This document shows, in pieces, positions 10,346 to 22,110 of a stretch of 64,000 nt of DNA. The notes beneath the pieces are model-generated. The model was not told where the DNA came from, ran no database searches, and saw only the letters and a program-made list of their open reading frames with translations. Both the position numbers and the translations under genes were made by a program. The first letter of the stretch is position 1. Every line of letters starts with the position of its first letter. This DNA comes from Trachythela sp. YZ-2020 (lineage: Eukaryota > Cnidaria > Anthozoa > Malacalcyonacea > Clavulariidae): assembly GCA_016169945.1 (NCBI GenBank), contig JADLSH010000275.1:62001-126000 (forward strand), given 5' to 3'.

Positions 10346-11300
10346 ATGTGTACCACGACTAGCGGTCCACAATTCCGATCACCGTTCGGAAATGCACCTC
10401 AAGCTAATTTTAGCCATTTTCTCGCTTACGTATTTATCGGTTAATAATATTAAAAAACTAACATATTACATACAACCACAGACATATATTTCAAACAGGC
10501 GACAATTTATCGTTTAAAAGCATAGTAACGACTTTGCAATGTGACAACACGCGCAGATTACGTTAGGAAACTTACAGACTATTCCGAATAAGATCAATAG
10601 ACGTGAAGTGTCAAATACAAAATGGAATGCGCTATTTGTTTTCGATATATTAACACATACGACGTGTAATTTGAATAATGTACATGTGACATTTTGCAGA
10701 ATTATTTCTAAATTTTTAAATTACTACTTGTAAACAAAAAACAATTAATGCCACGCACATAATTTTGTTTGTAAAAAAATTCAAAAACATACACAAATAT
10801 CGATATTACAACTTGTGACTTAATTAAAATTGAAAAATGACACTTAATTTCAATGCATATGTATTTAAAACTGTTGTGGAAATTGAATTCGATAGACTGT
10901 CGTTCTAATAGCAGGCAAATTAAGGTTCTATTGCAAACAATAACATGTTCATATAAAATACTTCACTTTACAATACATAAATATATATTTCCTTCAAGAT
11001 TTCATTCGATCGAATAAATTTATTGAATAAATTCAGGACGGCCGCTTTGGTTGAAATGATTCCATGCCCGGCAGCTCGGTAGCAAGGGTATCCAAATATA
11101 TGGCGGCAAATTTGGAGTGAATTCTGTCTTTGTGAATTTGTTACAATAAATAAATTGCGCTAAATAACAAATAAGTGAAATAGCAGCTATTTTTAAAATC
11201 GAAATGCCAATCCGAACATCTCACAAGCGCCGAACTTCATCCGAACTGTGGCTTCGGGATTTCATGACGTGAGCGTGGATAGGCTAGTCGTGGTACACAT
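10346..11300. mobile_element. candidate 955-bp element with 17-bp inverted ends
   Basis: ATGTGTACCACGACTAG at 10346 is matched inverted by CTAGTCGTGGTACACAT ending at 11300. The interior is AT-rich and non-coding. In unit A the right end is kept (about 4424-4440) but the left end is lost, with CGTTCG at the breakpoint. No target duplication is clear, so element status is tentative. Confidence 0.45.
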
Positions 11301-11826
11301 ATTGCGAAAATGGCGAAGAATGCTTCCTGTTAAAATCGTTTAGTATAATTTCATTAGTAAATAATGCCTTTCGGGGGGTTTTGATTGGTTGGCTGAGCAG
11401 CAAATCTGAGTCATTTTTTACTAGCCTGAGTAGTAAAAAATGCTTTTCTTTCCAAATGGCTTCCCAAAGTTGTTTTGTAGTGACTTCTATCCATACAATT
11501 AAAGAAATAAAGGATAATTCTGTTCCACAAAACACAAATCTAGCAACAAAATATGGGCGTATAATAATATTATAATTAGCACGTTCTATACATCATAAAT
11601 AACTTATTAATTTATTGTCATTACGTCGGGCCTCCAAAGTAACTCAATTCGTAGAAAATGATTCTGAAAACGAGATGCTTTCAAATTGAATCAGAAAAAG
11701 GTTATCATGGGTTAAACATGGCATACTTCTGATAACTAGTGGGACTTAATTGCGCGCGGCCAAGTGTTGCTAAATTACTTCCGGTGACGTAAAGAGCAGG
11801 GCACGCTTCGACAATCTCAGACAAAA

Positions 11827-11973
11827 ATGGAGAAACAAGCTTCAAGTGTAAGCAAAAAAAGGCATTGTAAAGTCTTTTGTGTTGCTGGTGGACCAAATCA
11901 AAGGTCTTGTACAAATAATGGAGATACCCCTGGCCAAAGATGTATCGCTTTCCTACATATAGCCACAGAATAG
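11827..11973 (+). pseudogene. THAP-like first-exon remnant (unit B)
   Basis: This is the duplicate of 4958-5104, with the same 48-residue reading and the same break after TPG, so the break predates the duplication. The downstream sequence is shorter than in unit A (a deletion near 12021). Confidence 0.35.
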
Positions 11974-12487
11974 AGACGTACAGAAGTGTGACTGCTGATT
12001 AAAAATGTGTAAGCCGTTTTTGTGCAGTCAAGAGAGGCAGTCACCCCCCCGAAAACATTCAAAATGGCGGCATGTGAAGGCGTGGAAAGTACGCAAATAT
12101 GCGTTTCAAACATGGGCTAAACTATTGTAAATTGTCTTTATTTACCGACAGTAATATTTTTTGTTACTATCAAGTCTATGTGTGGAATGGGTTAATCGGA
12201 AAGAGATTTCACACCGAATTTTGACAATTTCACTTCGTGATTTTGGTATTTGGCTATTTGCCTATCTGGTGTATTCATTGGACCCGTATTGACGGTATTG
12301 TCTTGGATCATCCATGCAAGAGGTAAAGAAAATATGCCCCAAAATAGATGGATTGGTTATCTAAAAGGATCAAACTATTTCTGTATTTCAAAGGAAGGAT
12401 TTCAGTCATTTCACATTTCAGGACTTGCCTTTGTTGGTTTTGTCTTCGCAAATAATTCTTCAATGGATCAATAATTCTTTTGGATTA

Positions 12488-12747
12488 CTGTCGATGCAAT
12501 GAAAGTGTTGATAAAATATTGCATCAATTCTTTTCCTCGAGTTGATCAATACATTTGCTCAAAAATTGCTCAACTTCCTGTTTACTAGCATACTTGTTCC
12601 CAATTGGTCAATCAATCACTGAAATGAAACGCCATTGGTCGATTCACACACACAGGAAGTTGAGCAATTTTTGAGAAAATGTATTGATCAACTTGAGGAA
12701 AAGAATAGATATGCAATATTTTATCAACATTTCCATTGCATCGACAG
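12488..12747. mobile_element. palindromic hairpin MITE, TA flanks (unit B)
   Basis: This is the duplicate of 5788-6038, slightly longer because it keeps CAATACATT in the left arm. That makes its arms match better than in unit A, so the unit A arm has a deletion. Confidence 0.7.
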
Positions 12748-13162
12748 TAAAAACGTGCTTTTACAGGGAAGTGTCATCCTTGGCATTTTATCCCGGCCTT
12801 TGTGTCTCTGTTCAAACCCCTGGATAGCATGATGGCAAGCGTGTTAAAATCTATCTTTCCCCCGCACAGGCTGCAGAGTATGGCAGTGGCGCACCCAAGA
12901 TAAATTAATGCAACAATGGCGCACTTAGGGGCGAACATTAGAAAAGTGATGAGGGGGAGGACTTTTTTCCCATGCACGATATTTTTCCGCTTCTTTGGCT
13001 TTGCAGAAATATTTTTGCACTAAAATTTTGTGCGTAAATTTTTCATTATGAAAGCTCTGATTGCAATTTGGAACATGAGCAAATAAAGCAGTAAAGAAAA
13101 ACAAAATGGCGTTTGCTATGAGCGACACTGTATCGAAGTATCTAACGACCATGTGATCTTAC

Positions 13163-13402
13163 TTGATCTTCCATGAGGGTTTCAGTGGAGAAATAACCAC
13201 TACTATGCTGGTTTCCGTGCTTCTTCGAAAGAGAATATCGGCCATTACGGGTGCAGCTTGAAATATGAGCGATTTCCCACACGATGTAGGGAGATTAATG
13301 AAAACATCTCGTTTCGAAAACAATTGAGCTAGGGCCTCTTCCTGTTCCTTATACAAAGAAGGTACTTGAAAAACATTTAATACCTTATTAATTGCACGTT
13401 AC
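13163..13402 (-). pseudogene. RecQ-like helicase, N-terminal exon (unit B)
   Basis: This is the duplicate of the exon at 6491-6849. It keeps the frame across the site shifted in unit A (APVMADILFRRSTETS) but has lost one base near 13179, so motif Ia ends SPLKPSWKIK. About 47 bp holding the MSEKIKDGG start is also deleted. The two copies therefore broke independently after, or partly after, duplication. Walker A LPTSCGKSLIFQ is intact. Confidence 0.7.
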
Positions 13403-14122
13403 TATAAAATATTTCGATGTGTTTCCATGAACCAATAAAAACGCACAATACATGCAATTTTAGTGTGACCAATGACAATCTGTTATCTAAATCTCGACTA
13501 ACGCTCTGACGTCACCGGACAAGATTAGTGACGAATGTTCTCAGACGAATATTTTTCGTTATTCGTCTGTCTTAGGCTACCATTAATGTAAAGGGACCTA
13601 GGGGGTCTGGAGGTCCTCCCCCAGAAAATGTTTGAATTCTTGATTCTCTGTGGCTTGATTTCCTGCATTTTAGTGAGAGCTTTTTAGTCTATCCCCTGTA
13701 GCATGAATTTCTTTTTTTCAAATTTGATCTTGAATAAATTTTTTCCCTTTCATTTTCATTTGTGCACAGGCACCCCGCATATGCATTTCAAGGCGCACCT
13801 GAGAAATTTTAGGTAGTTTTGCGCACTCGCACTTCAGGTGTGGCCTGATTGCGCACCCAAGGTCTGGGCCCACAAAATCCTGTTAAAACCCTGCATATGC
13901 CCAGGGGGTGGGATTTCAATTGACTGCTACATTATAACCACACAGTGGCATTACCCTAGTATAATGCACCTATCAAGGATATCAATGTAAATTTTTTAAA
14001 AATGTGATGATGATAATATTGCAGTGTTTTTTAAAAAAATTGTAAATTTTGTTAAATGGATAGGATATATAATTTTACAGTTTTGGTTTAAAATTTCCAC
14101 CTACAAAATCCCTATGTACAGT

Positions 14123-14233
14123 ATAACCCATTAACTGGCAGTACTCTGCCACTGACAAGTAAAATCGTCTGGCTTTAGACAGAGTAAAAATAATGCTAAA
14201 TTGGGGTACATTGCCAGCAAATTAATGGGTTAA
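14123..14233. repeat. short MITE with TAACCCATTAACTGGCA ends
   Basis: TAACCCATTAACTGGCAGTA at the left faces GCAAATTAATGGGTTAA at the right. The inside carries GACAAGTAAAATCGTCTGGC. The same ends or core recur at 7395-7482, 18955-19070, 19500-19930 and 32316-32425, so this is an abundant small repeat family. Confidence 0.55.
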
Positions 14234-15309
14234 CATTTAAGGTCATGTTACACAAGGCAATGCCTAGTTACTGCAACTTATTATATAGTTGATAATATCT
14301 ATACGGAGGTTGACTGTTGTGTAAAACTACCTGAAAATACAATGAGAACTTCGACGTTTCAACTTATTCTTTTAACTTGATTATACAGTTTATAATTAAA
14401 ATTATATTAACTAGGGGTCAAAAGTAAAAAGCCTATCAAGGTTTCCAGTAGCCCCCTAGCCCAAATGTAAAACATTTAATACATTACTAGAAATGCAAAA
14501 ATGTTTTTCTTTATATGGGTGAAATTATTAAAATAAATAGGAAGCTTTGGGAAAGTTAGATGGGAAATTCATCTCAGACGAGAAACTTGTCTTAAATTCA
14601 TAGTTATATTCAGACGGGTTTCTAGAGAAAACATTTCTGTCTGACACAAGTTTCTCATCTCTAATTTGACTTCAGCTATTATGTGGGTAATAAATTGTCT
14701 ATGTTCTTTATCGACTGTTTTCCATATCTATATACTTCTCTCAGGCAGTGTTACCTGCTACACAACAAACCATTATGAAACTTCCCATTAAATATACACA
14801 GGGTCCAAAACAAGTTTGATCATGTTATAAAATTTACATTGCTTTTTGTTTCAATTCGTTTAGTTTCCATTTACTTTTTCAGTTTTATAACTTCCAACTT
14901 TGTCTTGCATAAATTTCTTTTCCATACTTATAAAGTATATCATTGACCCATGTCTTCTGAATATTGTCTTTTTTTAGAAATTTTGCTGACTTCCAAAATA
15001 TACATTATGTTATCTGTAATCCTTTCTATCAAATCATTCAAGTGTAGAGGAAGTTATCTTGGTACTGAGGATTGTACAAAAAGATTGTACACTGTAGCAA
15101 ACATGGTGTTTTTAATATCTGACTAAAGTAATTGAGTATGAATTGTTATATTATTATGCTCTCCACTCCTACGAGGATAAAAAAACAAAAAAAATATTAA
15201 GAAGATTTCCTTTAACTTATATCTTATGCGCACACATGATTTGAAGTTGTAATAAATCATTCGGTAACAATAAACCTTAATCGAGAGAATAAAAAAGCGT
15301 CTCTATTGT

Positions 15310-15690
15310 TTTCTACTTCCTGAAAAGGCTGAAATCAATGCCGCCATCTTGAATTTTTTATGTTCGGGAGGGGGGTGCATTACTGAGCTATACTATATTA
15401 CTGGAGGACGTGCACGGCAGTGAAAAGTGAAGCCAAAAACATTGCGGATTTCGGCATTTGCTGACGTCAATTGGTCCCAAATGCCCATGGTAATTACCAC
15501 TGACAAACCGCGATCCTAAGCTTCAAACAAAGTGTTTGCCCCCCTGGTTTTTGCCCAAATATTTTAATATTTTTATTTATTTTTCCCCGGCCTTGCTAAA
15601 CATCCAACAACGACGAGAGAAAAATGCCTTTTTGCTGCAATTCTTTATCAAAGAAAAATATTTCTTCTCACCGGTAAGAATCCATGAAAC
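15310..15690 (+). promoter_or_regulatory. promoter-like dispersed repeat (unit B)
   Basis: This is the duplicate of 8640-9010. The donor context differs by one base (CACCGGTAAGAA against CACCGTAAGAA in unit A), so the same short ATG exon would splice in a different phase. Confidence 0.4.
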
Positions 15691-15932
15691 TCTTTATACT
15701 TTGTAGTTTTTACTGCAGGCCTATACACAAAGGGTCAAAGGCTCAATTTTAATTTTCACATAGTGTAAATTGTACAAGCAGAAATGGCGTAAAAAATCGT
15801 TTTTAAACAAAAAATTGCCATGTATAAAGCCTATAAACCTAGCTATCCCTTTTCTTTGATAAAATTCAGCTAATGTTTTGTATAAGAACAAATGAGGGTT
15901 GTTTCGCGTGTGCCTAAAAGATATAAACAAAA

Positions 15933-16580
15933 TCTCGACGTTTCGAGCTAAAGCCCTTCGTCAGGAGAAATTAGTAGACAGATAAACACATTACATCAAG
16001 CTGCACGCAGTCTATATCTTTACATATTAATTCTATTTTGTTATGATTGTTATGACTACTTTATTTTCATTGGTTAATATTTTGTTCACGTGACAGCTTT
16101 TATAGCAAATTAATATGTAAAGATATAGACTGCGTGCAGGCTTCGGCCCGATTATAGGGTCGAAGGCCTGCGCATAGGCGTTACACTTAACAAAGCGCTA
16201 TAAATGTCGTACAAGGGAAGGGAAGAGGGGATATAGAGGAAAGTATATAAGAAGTATTTAAGAGAAAAGAATGAGCTAGATGAAGGAGAGGCGCTCATTG
16301 ATACCATCAGGCTGAATGGTGCCAAGTTCTTGCTTCCGACGGGTATCATTGCCACCAATAATGGGATGAATGGCGCATATTTTCATATCAGAAAATGAGT
16401 GGTTGGCACTGTTGAAGTGCCTAGCAACAGGTTTGTTGTGCACATTGTTCTTAACATCACGCAAGTGCTCAGCAAACCTATCGCCTAAACGTCTTCCAGT
16501 CTCTCCGATGTAGAGCAAGCCACATTTGCTGCAAGAGATGCAGTAAACACGCGAAACAACCCTCATTTGTTCTTATATGT
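15933..16580 (-). mobile_element. Penelope-like element, 3' end, antisense
   Basis: On the minus strand this runs from the GIY-YIG gene (16566 down to 16276) through the 3' UTR to the hammerhead-like motif at 15968-15933. A ~31-bp inverted repeat lies in the UTR (16002-16032 with 16112-16142), as in unit A. The sequence AACAAATGAGGGTTGTTTCG occurs just outside the motif on the plus strand and again, inverted, at the start of the GIY-YIG frame, so the whole block is bracketed by a ~25-bp inverted repeat. Confidence 0.8.
16276..16566 (-). pseudogene. PLE GIY-YIG endonuclease domain
   Basis: The frame runs from ATG 16566 to TAG 16276, 96 residues. It holds the zinc-binding CISCSKC pair, then GLLYIGETGRRLGDRF and the His of AEHL, the hallmark order of the PLE-type GIY-YIG domain. 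Compared with the copy at 3-254, seven residues (EKRLIFK) are missing by an in-frame 21-bp deletion near the C-terminus. Upstream, the minus strand has an in-frame stop (DI-stop-EQMRVV), and no reverse transcriptase precedes it. It is a fragment of the retroelement protein. The YIG triad is intact. Confidence 0.8.
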
Positions 16581-16849
16581 CCGTGGCCGACGCTGAATTA
16601 AAGTCTACAATGTTTTGTATAGTCATGCAAAATTTTAGGTTTGTTTATAGCAGCAGCCAATATTAATAGTTTTTTCATTTCCATTTTTTTTGGTATGTTG
16701 CAGTAGTAGATAGACTGGATAGGACTCTCGTTTTATGTGGGAAATGGCATCAAAACCTATAAAGCAGTAGTTGAGTTTATTCCCGACGAAAGGAAGTCAT
16801 CTTTGCTCAGAACATTTCAGTGTGGACAGGATGCAACATGTTGGATATA

Positions 16850-17640
16850 GATAGATAGAGTAAATTTTTATTCAGGATAAACACTTCAGAAAATACATCT
16901 GTTATCAATGTGTGTCCTGACTGAATTCTAAATATATTAAATAACTATACTATATTACTATATGTTATGACATTGAAGATTTCTACTAGAGAACATCCTT
17001 AACTCTGTTAACAAAACTGTTGAAGTTGGATACCTTTCTAATGTCAGTTGGAAGATCATTATAGGTTTTTACGCCCATATAATAAAAATAATTTCTGGCA
17101 TATTCGGTATGTATCATAGGTAATAGAATCAAGCAAGATGCATTTCTTGTGCCCATGCCATGAGAATTTATCTTGAAATAACTAACAAAATTATTGGATA
17201 CAAATCCATCCAAGCATTTACTAACAAAAATACATGCTCTACGTTTGTTCAAACTTTCAACTGAAGAAACAGAAACAGTAGGATCTTGACCATTACCAGT
17301 ATTGATTAGGTTGACAGCACGATCATGAAAACGAGATAGCTTGTTCCTATTAGTTTGGGTAAGATTTAAATTAACCAAACCGCTATTTGTAAACAAAGGA
17401 ACGATCATAGATTCGTAGATGGTTTTAGCTGTATGATTATTAACATAACCTCTTATCATAGACAATAGTCTTAGACGCCCGGTTGCCTTCTTATATGTAC
17501 TGTCAAAATGAAGACCTAGATTTAGAGATGGATCAAGTTCTACCCCCAGATACTTATACTTGGTCTTTAACTGGATCTTGTGCATTAAACAAGAAATGTC
17601 CAACGTCGATTCTTGCAGGGATAGAAGGTAATGTAAGGTA
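16850..17640 (-). mobile_element. LINE 3' end with RT C-terminal ORF
   Basis: The minus-strand ORF 17603-16986 (205 residues) encodes the region after the RT palm: KYKYLGVELDPSL, then YESMIVPLFTNSGL, FHDRAVNLI, and a tail with NYFYYMGVKTYNDLPTDIR. This is the usual C-terminal half of CR1/Jockey-like LINE ORF2 proteins. The element is 5' truncated near 17640. Its 3' end abuts a short TCTATC repeat (GATAGATAGA on the plus strand at 16852-16863), like the LINE at 48885. No catalytic YxDD motif is present. Confidence 0.75.
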
Positions 17641-18057
17641 GATAGGCCAGCTGGTTAACCCAATACTGTATGGATTCATTATGCTTCAATGGTTCATTTT
17701 GTTGATTCAATGGTTCATATGGTTCAATGGCTCAAGAACGGTGAAACCCCTAAAAGGAGAAAGGGTTAGGTTTACCAAAATTGCAAGACCCTGAAATAGA
17801 AGCAGGGGGTTTATAGGAATTGAAATATGTCACATATTTTCAGTATGAAAAATTGAAAATGTAAGCTATGGATGGACAGCATCCACTAAATTTTATGAAT
17901 ACACAGACCCACCCAAACCAGTCGCTGTCACAAATGTGGCCTTTGGGGCCAGTTTGCCTGTACATCAGACTGTACATCACATATGTACTATTACTTCTTT
18001 ATTCAAGTCATAATGTTGTACTGTTTGAATTTATAGAGAATTTTGTATCCACAGTGT
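17641..18057. other. non-coding interval
   Basis: It contains a short tandem of GGTTCATTTTG / TGGTTCATATGG / TGGTTCAATGG near 17690-17730. Otherwise I see nothing supportable. Confidence 0.5.
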
Positions 18058-18290
18058 AGGTGGGTTTCACTGAGCATTACCATGCATCAAATGGTGGTCA
18101 ACCTGCATTTATCAAAGTGAAAAAATAATGATAATTGTTTTTATTATACACAGTAGTCTTGTATTTGAAAGCAAATATATAAAATTGAGAGATGTAGTTT
18201 AATTTTCTTGCTCCTATAAGTGCCAACACTTCTGAAGTTGCTGTTGACCACCATCTGCTGCGCTGTAACATGTGGTGAAACCCACCAATA
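18058..18290. mobile_element. inverted-repeat element (MITE-like)
   Basis: AGGTGGGTTTCAC near 18058 and GTGAAACCCACC near 18278, together with ATGGTGGTCAAC and GTTGACCACCAT, form inverted arms of about 45 bp around a 130-bp AT-rich centre. No coding frame and no clear target duplication. Confidence 0.5.
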
Positions 18291-18954
18291 CAATATATTT
18301 TTCCCAACTTTTCATGACCCCACATGTTTTAGCACCTAATAACATTTTATAATTTCAATATATATGAATAGTATGCTGGATATGTGGCACATGCTTTCAT
18401 TGCCTTTCCGATTGTTGGACAAGTCTGTTCCGAATCATCTGTCTCTATTAAAACCTATATAATTATGGAACAATTTCACACTAGTACAGATAGAAATGTA
18501 TATAAATGAAATATCAAATAATATTTAGAAGTACTGGCATAACAATGTAATGACAACTTTACAGTAACTTTACACATTTTGCTTTGTGATTGTCTTAACC
18601 TTTTATGCACCTGTCAATGATAAGTCCAAGGGGAGAGACAAACCAAGGGAATTTGACACCATGCATAGTATTGCATACCAATCAGCTGATGCAATGCAAG
18701 TGAGTAGTGACTTGCCACTGAGGTCTCTTTCCAACTTGATAGAGATTTTTGACCTGTGGATGGGGAATTTGATACTCACTCAATCAAAAATGTCAAATCC
18801 CCATGGGTTTTTTTTTTGCAAAATGAAGAAGTAATTTATTTAATTGTTTGTGATTGTTTGTTGCTAAAATGAATTTATCCTCCTTTTGTTACAAATATAT
18901 CTTTAGAAATTACTGTGACTTACTGATTTGTTCGGTTAGTCAAGCCTGGGTTCC

Positions 18955-19930
18955 ATTAACCCATAAGCTGGCAAAGCGCCTAGATGCGTTACTTTAGTAT
19001 TTTCCTTTGTCTAACGACAAACATATTTACTAGTCTGTGGTAAGGTACTACCAGTTAATGGGTTAAGAAAACTATCTGCCAGTGTCTCTTGTTAACTTAT
19101 TATTTGGCAAAGACCCCTACTTTAGTATTTAACTATCCAATGCCAGACAATTCGCCTTTCTCACAAAGGCCCAAATCTGCCATTTGTGGGGTACTGTGCT
19201 TATACTTAACACCACAATGCTTACAACTACACTGTTTTATGGAAAATCACATTTTCAGTGTTTACATTATCTGATTTGGAAAAGGCAGTACCCCAAAAAT
19301 GGTGGTGTGAGAAAGGCTAATTTTACTCTTCAGTGGCTGGGTACTACCAGATAATGGCTCAAATAGTAATTGTAACAATTGCCTTGTTGCAAAATTGTAA
19401 AAATAGACTGTTTGCAATTGCAACTGGTCCAAATTTTGTGGTTGTAATTTAATGGAAATCTGGCTTTATGTTTCCTTTGTATATGTACTAGGGTACTGCC
19501 AGTTAGCGCAGTGTTTTCAATAAGAGGCGGTTACCGGCGGTTTACCGCTGCCTATTACCGGCTCCACCCCTGGACCTCACTGGGGGCTGAGCACAACGTT
19601 TGGTGACGCCTTGTGTTACCTCACCAGCTCACCCCCCTAAAACTTCTGGCACCCCCCTAGTAATAAATATGAAAATCTGTCTATGCTATTAGGCCTTTCA
19701 AAGCCGCCTATTTCTTTATTTATTTGCAAAATCTATATCTGTCTTTCATCTGGAAATTTTGAGCACAGACACCTATTTTTGAAATTCAGCCTGCTATGAC
19801 AATAATTACTGAAAACACTGTTAGTGAGTTAACAAAACAATTTGCCAGTGTCTGGGGGTATTTTACTCTGTCAAATGCCAGACGATTTTACTCTTCCATG
19901 GTAGGGTACAATCAGTTGTTAAAGGGGTAA
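18955..19930. repeat. cluster of degenerate CCATTAACTGGCA-type repeats
   Basis: Fragments of the small family described at 14123 follow one another: ACTACCAGTTAATGGGTTAA, GCCAGTGTCTC, CCAGACGATTTTACTC and similar pieces near 18955-19070, 19080-19180, 19490 and 19800-19930. It looks like repeated insertion or amplification of one MITE. No gene. Confidence 0.45.
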
Positions 19931-20559
19931 AGCATGTTATTATATCCTGGCAAGAGCCAAGAGAATAAAAGATTGTTGATACACTAGAACTGTGGGTGCA
20001 TGCACTTGTGGGCAATTATCCCTGATACTCTGCACTAGTTCATGATAGAAAGTCATATCAGAAAATGTAGGAAATACAATCACCACAGTTGTGGTAAATG
20101 AAGAATATCCCCAACCTAAGAATCTTAAAGATTGGGGCACCCCAACCTAAGGGCACCATTAATTAAGCATTTAATATACAGCTGACAGAAAAATATTTCT
20201 AAGCCCAAATATACAACTAACTGACAAACTAGTATAAAATTGAAAATATGAAATTCTAACATTTTTATACAAAATACCCCTTTGCTTTGTGGGGAACATC
20301 GAGTAAAAAACAAAGCTTATAGTATTGTGGTTGGACTAGTTTCTACAAATACTCGTGGCTAAAATCTAGGACATTTTTAATACTCGTGCTGTACAAGGGG
20401 ACGGTTTTCTTATAAACAATTATAACAAATAAAGTATATTTTATCATTAGTCTTGCCATTTTTTCACGAAATATCCATAGTTATGTCGAGGTATATGTGA
20501 ACGGTGAAATTAATAAAATATACCTGTCAGCTATACTGGCTAAGTACTGCAGCATCGCT

Positions 20560-20900
20560 TCAAAGTTCAAACACCGTCTTTTCCCACATTTCTCGAGGTT
20601 TGAATCTTTGTTTGTTGTCTTTCATGGACGAGAATATCGTGTACGACTTGTACGTCTTCAAATAAAGAACTTGGTAATGACGTCAATTGACGTCAAAATC
20701 CGCCATGTTTTTGGCTTCACTTTTCTGCCTGGCATACATTAGCAGCACGTCCTCCAGATATATTTAGCTCAGTGGGGTGCATGCCTCTCTTTACGGCACT
20801 TGCTAAGAACATGGCCGCCAAAAAAACCCGGCTTACGGTTTTGGTATAGAAGTGAGACATCTGTATATTATTAATCTGTGATATAGCTCAGTAAGACAGC
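20560..20900 (-). promoter_or_regulatory. promoter-like dispersed repeat, inverted third copy
   Basis: On the minus strand this matches 8640-8990 (GGAGGACGTGC, AACATGGCGG, TGACGTCAATTGACGTCA). It also carries the block ATGTTCTTAGCAAGTGCCGT seen at 5166-5190. Here the two blocks are adjacent, which suggests that they are parts of one ancestral element rather than separate sites. Confidence 0.4.
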
Positions 20901-21230
20901 AGTGGGTGAAATTTGTTAGACGGAAAGAGTGGATTTCAATTCAGCCGTGTACTCAAGTAGGATTTACTTGTGCTTAGCATATTTGAGGCAAACTGTTTCT
21001 CGAAGCGGTTTGCTAGAACGTTGGAAACATTAGGAAGGAATTAAGAGGCAGGAAGAGTGGAGGTAGGGTAGAGGTTCTGTATCAGAGGAAAAACGGTTTG
21101 GTCTGACCTATAACATTAAGAGAGGGCAGATGGACATATTTTTTTATTTTGGTGAGTGGAACATCTATGGTTTTCCACAACATAATTAATGAGTTTGAAA
21201 GTTAATGTTTAAGAGGTAGAACCGATATCT

Positions 21231-21600
21231 GGTTGTTCGCCAACGAGTAGTTTTACCAACTGTCAGTTTGCCAACCTCTCAGGTAAGAATTAGGACTGGT
21301 TTCAGGGTTAGGATTGGTTTAGGATTAGGTTCAGGAATAGCTTTATTTTTTTATTTATTAACTTTGCCAATAACAGTTACAAAAACATCCACAATTATAC
21401 ATTTAAGGCAGGGTGAGCGCAATAACAAGTTGCCAATTACTGCGGGCCCATTTATGGTGAGGATCAGTGTAGGGCTAGATTCAGGTTTAGATTTAGGGTT
21501 AGATTTGTGTCGGATTGGACTCAGGATTAGTTTTGGAGGCATATTGTCCCCAGACGTTGATAAATTGACAGTTGGGAAATGTGTCGTTGGCGAAACAACC
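21231..21600. mobile_element. 370-bp MITE with TTAGG-rich interior
   Basis: GGTTGTTCGCCAACGA at the left and TCGTTGGCGAAACAACC at the right are inverted, and the match extends inward (ACCAACTGTCAGTTT with AAATTGACAGTTGGG). The interior at 21276-21340 and 21460-21540 is made of degenerate GGATTAGGTTCAGG / TTAGGGTTAGATT units. Target duplication unclear. Confidence 0.55.
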
Positions 21601-22019
21601 ATAATTCTCAGTGCCTCTATGTATTGTATGTATAAAACAAGAAAACAATATTTTCTCAGATTTTGTTTTCATATTTTTAATCGTTTTTTAATTGCATATC
21701 ATCTAATTTAGGACACAACTAAAACAAATTTCAATATAGCAAATTTTATTGACAACCGATAGGATTTAAAATGTGATGTTCATCCATATCTAAGAAGGTT
21801 CATCAAGGTTCATCTTTTCATGTTATATAGTATAGGTAGTGTAGTATATTTGATCAATGGATTGGAATAGACATTTCCTGACTTTGTCGTCTGGCAATCA
21901 AACCTACCTTATTAACAATAGACGACAACATCTGCTTTGATTTCAAGCTATTGTTTTGTGTGCACTCCAGCCAATTCGGGAAATGCCATCTAATGACAAA
22001 CATTTGATTTTGTTTAACA

Positions 22020-22110
22020 AAAATATACATGCACCCCTCCCCACATCCCCTCCTCCAAACACCCCCCCCCCCCCGCCCACCTCCCAAACACTTACCACCT
22101 CTCCCCCCTT
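22020..22110. repeat. C-rich low-complexity tract
   Basis: The strand is pyrimidine-rich (CCCCTCC and a run of about 14 C near 22061-22074). The long proline-rich or glycine-rich frames over it are compositional, not genes. Confidence 0.6.

Larger units (their letters stand above)
9540..16204. repeat. tandem duplication unit B (~6.7 kb)
   Basis: This is the second copy of unit A. It continues past the unit into an antisense PLE GIY-YIG end, while unit A stops at the GCGCTATAAAT site, so the duplication breakpoint lies inside the PLE 3' UTR. Private changes include a 79-bp deletion around 14360 that removed the PLE motif seen in unit A at 7597-7637, loss of the RecQ start region, and a MITE-like piece at 14123-14233 that is only partly kept in unit A. 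Confidence 0.9.

Noticed and set aside
21276..21540. Interstitial telomere repeat
   Set aside because: TTAGGG-like words are degenerate, not tandem hexamers, and lie inside a MITE.
21268..21711. 147-codon plus frame and 83-codon minus frame
   Set aside because: They read through TTAGG-like repeats inside an inverted-repeat element; residues are repetitive (RTGFRVRIGLGLGSG) and show no domain.
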